DNA of 35,696 nt from Bacteroidota bacterium (GTDB lineage: Bacteria; Bacteroidota; Ignavibacteria; UBA10030; UBA8401): assembly GCA_020052095.1 (NCBI GenBank), contig JAGVPT010000126.1:1-35696 (forward strand), given 5' to 3'. Position numbers and translations under genes: made by a program. The notes beneath the pieces were generated by a model. It did not search any database. It was not told the origin of the DNA and saw only the letters and a list, made by a program, of their open reading frames with translations. This document shows, in pieces, positions 30,188 to 35,696 of the stretch (the first letter of the stretch is position 1; every line of letters begins with the position of its first letter).

Positions 30188-31096
30188 TCACGATGCTTTT
30201 GGATGAGCTTGCCGGTAGACTTTTTTTAGTCGTTCTGAAGTCATATGGGTGTAGATCTGCGTCGTCGATAGACTTTCATGGCCGAGCAATTCTTTGACGG
30301 CAAAGATATCGGCGCCGCGGTCGAGCAAGTGCGTTGCGAACGAATGCCGCAAGACATGCGGGCTTTGTTGTTTTATTTCAGAGACCTCTTTAAGATATTT
30401 TTTGACAATTGAATTAACCGCGCTGGGGTACAATCCTTTGCCTTTTACTGTAACGAAAAAAGCCTCCGCTCCCGGACTGCGATCCGCCCCCGATAATTCC
30501 TTTCGGTGATACTTGTAGTGTTCCAGGGCCCGCTGCGCTTTTTTCCCGAATGGAATAATTCTCTCTTTGTTCCCCTTGCCGACCACTTTCACGGTTCGCT
30601 CGTAAAAATCAATGTCGCCCTCTCTCAATTCCACCAGTTCCCCGCGACGCATTCCCGTACTGTACAATAGTTCAAGAATCGCCGCGTCGCGGGCGCCGAG
30701 CGTTGTCTCTGCGTCGGGGATATTCATCATCTCCTCCACCGTCCGTTCGTCGAGAAACTGCGGGAGTTTCTTCTCTGCTTTCGGCGTCACAACGTTGCTC
30801 ATCGGATTGCTGACGAGAAGCTTTCTGCGAACAGCAAATTTGAAAAACGAGCGAAGCGCAGATATTTTGCGAACTACACTTTTTCTCGCCATCCCGCTGT
30901 CGAGGAGAAGGCTTAAAAACGATCGGACGATATCTTGATCGATGTTTTCTGGATGTTGAAGTGCTTCCGGGAATTGCGTTTGGAGGAACGACTGGAATTG
31001 GTCAAGGTCCTTGGTGTACGATATGCTTGTGTGAGGAGAAAAATTCCTCTCACGCTCAATGTACTCGAGAAATAATTCTACGAAATGGGTCAGCAT
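30188..31096 (-). CDS. xerC: tyrosine recombinase XerC/XerD
   Basis: The 302-residue site-specific recombinase probably resolves chromosome dimers at dif. The N-terminal SAM-like core-binding domain (about 1-90) is followed by the catalytic domain. All active-site residues are visible: Arg150 (TGMRRGE), Lys174 (VGKGNKER), His247 and Arg250 (HVLRH), His273 (LGHES) and Tyr282 (QIYTH). Length is typical of XerC/XerD; sequence alone does not tell which. It lies 10 bases after topA, without any neighbouring cargo genes, so it is more likely the chromosomal Xer enzyme than a mobile-element integrase. Confidence 0.93.
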   Translation of the reverse strand: MLTHFVELFLEYIERERNFSPHTSISYTKDLDQFQSFLQTQFPEALQHPENIDQDIVRSFLSLLLDSGMARKSVVRKISALRSFFKFAVRRKLLVSNPMSNVVTPKAEKKLPQFLDERTVEEMMNIPDAETTLGARDAAILELLYSTGMRRGELVELREGDIDFYERTVKVVGKGNKERIIPFGKKAQRALEHYKYHRKELSGADRSPGAEAFFVTVKGKGLYPSAVNSIVKKYLKEVSEIKQQSPHVLRHSFATHLLDRGADIFAVKELLGHESLSTTQIYTHMTSERLKKVYRQAHPKAS

Positions 31097-31106
31097 CGGC
31101 GTGGGT

Positions 31107-33359
31107 TCACACGGCTATTGCCGTTTCTTCACGAACAAATTCCTCTTTGCAGTTCGGACACATCAAGTATTCCCCCTTTTTCTTCGAACTCTTCTGCACG
31201 AGGTACGGGTTCTTGCAGTTCTCGCATTCCTGGATCACTGGCTTGTCCCACGAAACGAAGTCGCATTCAGGATACCGCGAACAGCCGTAAAAATATCTTT
31301 TCCGTTTCGTCTTCCGTTCTATCACGTCCCCTTCTTTGCACTTCGGGCAGTTCAGGCCCATCGAGATCGGCTGCGTGTAGTTGCACTTGGGGTAATTCGA
31401 GCATCCCAAGAAAGTCCCGAAGGGGCCACCTTTCACCACCAAATCGCCACCACACTGTTTGCATTTCAATCCCACAGTGTGCTGGTGCTTTTCCACATCC
31501 GCGTCGAGGGGTTTTCTATTCTTGCACGCCGGATAGCCAGTACACGCCTTAAATTGACCGTAGCGGCCCCATTTAATGATCATCGGCTTGCCGCACAGAT
31601 CGCATGCTTCGCCAGTTTCTTCCTGCAGGGATTTCTTGATACGCCCGGCATCCTTCTCGACATGATGGAGCGAATCGATAAAAGGATGGTAAAAATCGTC
31701 CATCACTTGCACGTAGTTGTTCTTTCCCGACGCAATGGTATCGAGCTCCTCCTCCATTAACGCTGTGAATTTCACATTGAGCACTTTGGGAAAGCTATGT
31801 ACGAGAATCTTTGTCACGACCATCCCCAATTGGGTAGCAAAGAGCTTTCGCTCTTGCTGATCGACGTACTTCCTGTCAATGATTGTGGAGACGATTGCAG
31901 CGTACGTGCTCGGGCGACCGATGCCCAGCGATTCCAATTCTTTGATAAGACTGCTTTCCGTGTACCGGGCTGGCGGTTTTGTGAAATGCTGCTTCGGCAA
32001 GACACTGCGCAGGCTGGCGTGCTGCCCTACATTGAGATTCGAGGGAATCTTCGACGTCGGGTCGTCGTCGTCGGCAAGCCCCCTCTCGTCGATCACGTCA
32101 TCGTACACTTGAAGAAAGCCACGGAAAATCGGCACCGAACCGGTTGCGCGAAATGTGTAGTCGCCCCCCGTGAGATCCACTGTCACTTGCTCAAAGGTCG
32201 CGGCAACCATCTGGCATGCGACAAAACGATTCCAGATCAACTCATACAAAGCGTAAATATCTTTGTCGAGATGTTTCTTGATATGCTTGGGAGCGAACTT
32301 TATCGTCGTTGGCCGTATCGCTTCGTGAGCATCTTGGGACTCTTTTCTTTTCTTAAAATGATGCGGCTCTTTCGGCAGATATTCTGGTCCGTACGAATCG
32401 TAGATAAACCCGCGCACCGCCGTCACCGCTTCATCGTTGAGGCGCGTCGAATCGGTTCGCATGTACGTGATTAATCCAACAATCCCTTCTTCGCCAAGGT
32501 CAATTCCCTCGTAGAGTTTTTGCGCGAGCATCATCGTCCGTTTTGCAGAAAAACGGAGTCGGCTTGCGGCTTCCTGCTGGAGCGTGCTTGTAATAAATGG
32601 AGCAGGCGCATGTCGCTTTACCGTCTTCTTTTGGAGATCAACAATCGAGTAGCTCTGCTTCTGGATATCGCTCGCATATCCTTGCGCCGTGGTGGCATCG
32701 GTGATTTTCGGTTCGCTGCCGTCTATCTTTGCGAGCCTGGCATAGAAGGGTTCGGAATTGTCCGGCTGGAATTTGCCGATGATGGACCAGTACTCATTGG
32801 GGACGAATTTCTTTATGTGATCTTCTCTCTCGCAAATAAGACGCAAGGCGACAGACTGCACACGCCCCGCTGAGAGTCCATAATAGATGGTCTTCCAAAT
32901 AAATGGACTGAGTTTGTAACCGACGACGCGATCCATCGCACGGCGTGCACGCTGTGAATCAACAAGATGCTGGTCGATTTTTTTCGGCGATGCCATTGCC
33001 TCTGCGATTCCGGTCGGGGTTATTTCGTGAAATAGAACCCGGAAGATGTTCTTGTTCTTCGACTCAATTTCCTGAGCAATATCGAATGCAATTGCTTCAC
33101 CTTCCCGGTCAGGGTCGGTCGCGATGTATACCTTATCAGCCTTTTCCGCATGGAGCTGCAATTTCGCGATTATTTCCTCTTTGCCCGGAATGGTCTCGTA
33201 CGTGACGGCATACTTGTTTTCCACGTCCACGCCTAATTTACTCTTTGGCAAATTCTTGACATGACCGACAGATGCCTCGACAACAAAGTCCTTCCCGAGG
33301 TACTTGTTAATGGTCTTCGCCTTCGAGGGTGATTCTACTATAATCAGCGATTTGCTCAT
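31107..33359 (-). CDS. topA: DNA topoisomerase I
   Basis: The 750-residue type IA enzyme relaxes negative supercoils. The TOPRIM domain has Glu9 (VESPSKAKTI) and DPDREGE (82-88). The catalytic tyrosine is Tyr299 in GLITYMRTDSTR. Four C-terminal zinc-ribbon-like modules follow (about 590-740), each starting with CxxC: CDLCGKP, CKQCGGD, CPKCKEG and CENCKNP. The first three end with a CxxY/W.xC-style CTGYPAC-like pair, while the fourth ends CPNC. Length is near the family norm. It is 22 bases after the DUF494 gene and 10 before the recombinase, in one operon. Confidence 0.97.
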   Translation of the reverse strand: MSKSLIIVESPSKAKTINKYLGKDFVVEASVGHVKNLPKSKLGVDVENKYAVTYETIPGKEEIIAKLQLHAEKADKVYIATDPDREGEAIAFDIAQEIESKNKNIFRVLFHEITPTGIAEAMASPKKIDQHLVDSQRARRAMDRVVGYKLSPFIWKTIYYGLSAGRVQSVALRLICEREDHIKKFVPNEYWSIIGKFQPDNSEPFYARLAKIDGSEPKITDATTAQGYASDIQKQSYSIVDLQKKTVKRHAPAPFITSTLQQEAASRLRFSAKRTMMLAQKLYEGIDLGEEGIVGLITYMRTDSTRLNDEAVTAVRGFIYDSYGPEYLPKEPHHFKKRKESQDAHEAIRPTTIKFAPKHIKKHLDKDIYALYELIWNRFVACQMVAATFEQVTVDLTGGDYTFRATGSVPIFRGFLQVYDDVIDERGLADDDDPTSKIPSNLNVGQHASLRSVLPKQHFTKPPARYTESSLIKELESLGIGRPSTYAAIVSTIIDRKYVDQQERKLFATQLGMVVTKILVHSFPKVLNVKFTALMEEELDTIASGKNNYVQVMDDFYHPFIDSLHHVEKDAGRIKKSLQEETGEACDLCGKPMIIKWGRYGQFKACTGYPACKNRKPLDADVEKHQHTVGLKCKQCGGDLVVKGGPFGTFLGCSNYPKCNYTQPISMGLNCPKCKEGDVIERKTKRKRYFYGCSRYPECDFVSWDKPVIQECENCKNPYLVQKSSKKKGEYLMCPNCKEEFVREETAIAV

Positions 33360-33381
33360 TCTTCGGGTTTATCCAGTCCGC

Positions 33382-33840
33382 TCAGTGTATGGTATCTTTA
33401 CTATTAAGCATTATTCTGCTTCCCGAATTGCGGGAATCGTCGCCCTCCAACAAAATCGATGCAATGATAGTTTTTGTCTCTTGCACTCCTGCCGTCGGGT
33501 AATCTGCGAGCATCACGCGATCGATGACAGTTTCAATATCTTCTTCCGTTATGAGACGAAGTTCACGCAACTGGATCAGGTAACCGTACGCCTCCGGAGT
33601 GAACACCATGCGTTCCGCGTCGTGAAGCACGCGGTGCGAATGGGGGGAGCTCTTTGAGATTTCCGTGACCAAGTTTTCGCCGAGATTTATTTTCTCGTAG
33701 AGCCAACTGAATGCCGTGCTGATCTCGGTCGGCGTATAGCCGCTGTTGGTCAACACACTCAGATCAATCTCGCCGAGCGGAATATTGTTCCGTAACTCGC
33801 TCATCAGATAGACGATTATCTCAACTATTTTTTCGCGCAT
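33382..33840 (-). CDS. DUF494/Smg family protein
   Basis: The 152-residue soluble, mostly helical protein opens MREKIVEIIVYLMSELRNN and has LTNSGYTPTEISTAFSWLYEK (about 30-50), both typical of DUF494 (Smg). E. coli smg lies beside dprA and topA-type genes, and here too the gene is directly upstream of topA. The molecular function is not established. The promoter at 33890-33917 overlaps the end of ybeY. No Shine-Dalgarno motif is clear. Confidence 0.85.
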   Translation of the reverse strand: MREKIVEIIVYLMSELRNNIPLGEIDLSVLTNSGYTPTEISTAFSWLYEKINLGENLVTEISKSSPHSHRVLHDAERMVFTPEAYGYLIQLRELRLITEEDIETVIDRVMLADYPTAGVQETKTIIASILLEGDDSRNSGSRIMLNSKDTIH

Positions 33841-33889
33841 TGCTATCTACGTTTTAGCCTTCGACCTTATGTTCACCACCCCTCGAGCC

Positions 33890-33917
33890 AATGTAACAAA
33901 AAATACGGGACTGTCAA
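33890..33917 (-). promoter_or_regulatory. promoter of the DUF494-topA-xer operon
   Basis: TTGACA (33917-33912) overlaps the ybeY stop codon, and TACATT (33895-33890) follows after a 16-base spacer on the minus strand. It is positioned about 50 bases before the DUF494 start. Confidence 0.6.
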
Positions 33918-34348
33918 ATAGCCCTTCTATTCCGGAAGCAAAGGCCGACGTATCTCTCCTGGAGGTCAAACATTTCTTTTCGTCGATTTGTTCTCCTGTC
34001 GTCGTAGCCGACTGCGTGCAGAATTCCGTGAACAATGAGACGAGTCAGTTCGTTGGCGATCGAGACACGGTACTGCCGCGCCTGCCGGCGCGCTTGTCTC
34101 ACGTTGATGTAGATTTCCGCTTCGAGGGAGGGGAGTACTTCAATCGGAAAAGTAATGACGTCCGTGGACCAGCTATGCCCCAAATACTTCGTGTTGATCT
34201 TTTTGATCGCGTTATCGTCGACAAAGACGAGAGAAATCTTCCCGTTGGAAACTTTTTCCTTCTTTAGGACATAAGAGACAGTGCGATGCACTGCTTTCTT
34301 CGACATTCGTCTTTCCCGACGCCCATGCGAAACAACAACCTCGACCAT
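33914..34348 (-). CDS. ybeY: endoribonuclease YbeY with altered metal site
   Basis: The 144-residue metalloprotein of the UPF0054 family takes part in 16S rRNA 3'-end maturation and ribosome quality control. The domain core LGHSWSTDVITFP (about 57-69) and the metal-binding segment HGILHAVGYDD are visible. The usual motif is HGxLHxxGYDH. Here the first two histidines (about 107 and 111) remain but the third ligand position is Asp. Asp may still bind metal, and variation at this position is known in related phyla. The ATG at 34348 shares one base with the preceding stop (TGATG), so translation is coupled; a GTG one codon upstream is possible. Confidence 0.9.
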   Translation of the reverse strand: MVEVVVSHGRRERRMSKKAVHRTVSYVLKKEKVSNGKISLVFVDDNAIKKINTKYLGHSWSTDVITFPIEVLPSLEAEIYINVRQARRQARQYRVSIANELTRLIVHGILHAVGYDDRRTNRRKEMFDLQERYVGLCFRNRRAI

Positions 34349-34824
34349 CACCGCTTTCTATTCTTTACGGACTTTTTCGACGGTTCGGGCAGCTCGGATT
34401 CTGTGAGCGAGAGGGCGATCCCGGACAGCATCACTTCGGGTCCCAACTGCGTGAAATCGCCGGAGAGGAGCGCACGGTCGACATTTGCGTACAGCGAACA
34501 GCCGCCTTCTTTCTCGATGATGAGCCCGGAGACCTTGCCGTCGTGCTCGCCAATAAAGGTCACCTCTCCCAGCATTTGACTCACAATATACCCGGAACAA
34601 AAATGCAATTGCAGATGCGCATTGTGCGTATACACCGTCACCAGATTCCCGCGCTGTTTTCCAATCGGAATATTTGAATAGACCTCAACAGCGAGCTTGC
34701 GTTTCGTGCTGCTGTTCTCGACTTCAAATCGCACATTGTTGCCTCTTGCTTTCCCTTCCACACCGAGAGCTTTTCCGAGCTTCGTGAAGTCAGACGCCGT
34801 GAATACGAATTTTGAAGTTGCCAT
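34348..34824 (-). CDS. uncharacterised soluble protein, coupled to ybeY
   Basis: I do not recognise this 158-residue protein. It has no signal peptide or membrane helix. The N-terminal half (MATSKFVFTASDFTKLGKAL...) and a central beta-rich part (NLVTVYTHNAHLQLHF, GEVTFIGEHDGKVSGLIIEK) suggest a mixed alpha/beta fold, with a basic C-terminus (PSKKSVKNRKR). The stop codon overlaps the ybeY start, so the two are co-expressed and may act in the same ribosome or RNA process. The transcript probably starts at the strong promoter 34955-34983 and crosses a terminator-like hairpin before the start codon. Confidence 0.8.
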   Translation of the reverse strand: MATSKFVFTASDFTKLGKALGVEGKARGNNVRFEVENSSTKRKLAVEVYSNIPIGKQRGNLVTVYTHNAHLQLHFCSGYIVSQMLGEVTFIGEHDGKVSGLIIEKEGGCSLYANVDRALLSGDFTQLGPEVMLSGIALSLTESELPEPSKKSVKNRKR

Positions 34825-34834
34825 GTATCATCGA

Positions 34835-34873
34835 GATAAAAAAGAAAAACCCCGTCTTAAACATCTCGGGGTT
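34835..34873 (-). terminator. terminator-like hairpin before the 158-residue protein gene
   Basis: AACCCCG and CGGGGTT (34848-34854 with 34867-34873) form a 7-bp stem with a 12-base loop. On the minus strand it is followed by TTTTTCTTTTTT. It lies 120 bases after the metallo-hydrolase stop, so it can end that transcript. It is also downstream of the promoter at 34955-34983, so it may attenuate the next operon. Confidence 0.72.
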
Positions 34874-34954
34874 ACCACTGGTATATCTCCGTTGTCGACG
34901 CGAAGAGCCACGTACATGCACACCGAATGTATTGTCGTTTACAACCCACAGTAT

Positions 34955-34983
34955 AATATAGAGATGGATGCCCGAATAGTCAA
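34955..34983 (-). promoter_or_regulatory. promoter of the 158-residue protein-ybeY unit
   Basis: TTGACT (34983-34978), 17 bases and TATATT (34960-34955) are close to consensus and identical in hexamers to the pilT promoter. It starts 12 bases after the metallo-hydrolase stop. The leader to 34824 would be about 120 bases. Confidence 0.68.
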
Positions 34984-34994
34984 GCTGATTTTCG

Positions 34995-35696
34995 CTACCA
35001 CGTAAGCTCGAGGCCTTCCCATGCTGCGGTACACTGAAACGTGAACTTCTTCGTTTTTATTTCTTTCTTTGCTTTGTCGAGGATGTCGTCGACTTTTTCG
35101 TCGTTGTGATTGGGTTCGTGGTGGAAGAGAACCAGATGCTTTGCGTTTGCTTCAGCGGCGACCTTCAGTGTGAATAGATAGTGCGAATGCCCCCAGCCCA
35201 CTTTGTCGACGTACTCTTCCGGTGTGTAGGTACAATCATGAATAAGAATATCGGCGTCTTTCGCGAAATCGAACACCCGTTGGTTCGGATCACCCGGAAC
35301 GGCAGCATACTTATCTTGGACGACTCTTTCAAAATTGGACATCCGCCCAGCAACTTCCTTGTCAAAAGGCTCATTGTCGCTGATATACACCAATGTCTTA
35401 CCTTTGTATTCGAGCCGGTATCCGACGGTAAATCCCGGATGATTAACGTACATAGTCCGTACATGGGCCCCAAAAATGGTGAATTCTTCTTCTCCGATCG
35501 GGCGAAAATTTATTTTTGCCTTCAGCTCGTTCAACTGGACCGGAAAATAAATCCTGTTCATCTGGTCCGCGATAATGCGCTGCAGGTTAATCTCTTTCCG
35601 TTCTGTGCCGATGATGGTGATCTCATTTCCTGATATCAACGCCGGCTTGAAGAAAGGAAATCCCTGAATGTGATCCCAGTGCGGATGAGTAATCAG
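34995..35696 (-). CDS. metallo-beta-lactamase-fold hydrolase (5' end outside window)
   Basis: This is an open frame that reaches the window edge, so the N terminus is missing. At the edge it reads THPHWDHIQGFPFF, a HxHxDH zinc-binding motif, showing that the visible part starts inside the metallo-beta-lactamase fold. YISDNEPF, LIHDCTYTPEEY, GHSHY and LVLFHHEPNHNDEK supply the later metal ligands. The GYRLEYKGKTLVYISD segment and the D-C-T-Y-T motif resemble the RNase Z/cyclic-nucleotide-phosphodiesterase branch. I cannot tell whether it acts on RNA, a nucleotide or a phosphonate-type substrate. At least 233 residues are present. Confidence 0.88.
   Translation of the reverse strand: MITHPHWDHIQGFPFFKPALISGNEITIIGTERKEINLQRIIADQMNRIYFPVQLNELKAKINFRPIGEEEFTIFGAHVRTMYVNHPGFTVGYRLEYKGKTLVYISDNEPFDKEVAGRMSNFERVVQDKYAAVPGDPNQRVFDFAKDADILIHDCTYTPEEYVDKVGWGHSHYLFTLKVAAEANAKHLVLFHHEPNHNDEKVDDILDKAKKEIKTKKFTFQCTAAWEGLELTW

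Noticed and set aside
30188-31096. Tyrosine recombinase as an integrase of a mobile element
   Set aside because: It sits in an operon with topA and DUF494 and has no attachment-site duplication or cargo, so a housekeeping Xer role is more likely.

Overview
The window is a chromosomal segment from a diderm (Gram-negative-type) bacterium. A secretin, an Omp85/BamA-family protein, an 'MG'-type pilin set, DUF2795, HprK beside a short hibernation factor, and promoters of the form TTGAC(A/T)-N16/17-TATATT or TATTTT all fit the Bacteroidota/Chlorobiota/Ignavibacteriota part of the FCB group. An Ignavibacteria-like genome is my best guess; this is inference from gene content, not a database match. 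Every protein-coding gene I support is on the minus strand, so the map reads right to left.

Left half (about 1-14,750): a type IV pilus locus. In transcription order it has three tandem 137-residue pilins (14548-12999) plus a truncated pilin tail. Then come the platform protein PilC, the extension ATPase PilB and three minor-pilin-like proteins (PilV-, PilW- and PilX-like). A second transcription unit with its own promoter at 5912-5940 encodes a PilT-type ATPase, a PilM-PilN fusion, a PilO-PilP fusion and a short PilQ secretin. The five-protein alignment complex is thus encoded by three genes. All six pilin-like proteins start Met-Gly followed directly by a short hydrophobic helix. None has a canonical leader or Glu5, and no prepilin peptidase is present. 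The gaps are filled with repeats: a family with terminal inverted repeats (TGATGTTACGCA-type, four copies), a second modular hairpin family (three copies) and small nested palindromes.

Middle (about 14,989-27,564): glnB (P-II), secA, then an apparent operon transcribed from about 27,280. It runs BamA-like outer-membrane protein, DNA polymerase III delta-prime, methionyl-tRNA synthetase, M20 dipeptidase, a cyclic-nucleotide-binding/DUF1003 membrane protein and a PduO-type cobalamin adenosyltransferase. A terminator-like hairpin sits only four bases before the preferred BamA-like start codon.

Right part (about 27,340-35,696): DUF2795 protein, M23 peptidase, HPr kinase, ribosome hibernation factor, XerC/D recombinase, topoisomerase I, DUF494 (Smg-like) protein, YbeY with a substituted third metal ligand, an unrecognised 158-residue protein and the 3' part of a metallo-beta-lactamase-fold hydrolase. 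The unrecognised gene also has promoter, then terminator-like hairpin, then start codon, the same layout as the BamA-like gene.

The most unusual content is the pilus machine with MG-start pilins, fused alignment proteins and a PilT with a changed Asp box, and the repeat families packed around it. No rRNA, tRNA, CRISPR array, full insertion sequence or prophage was seen.
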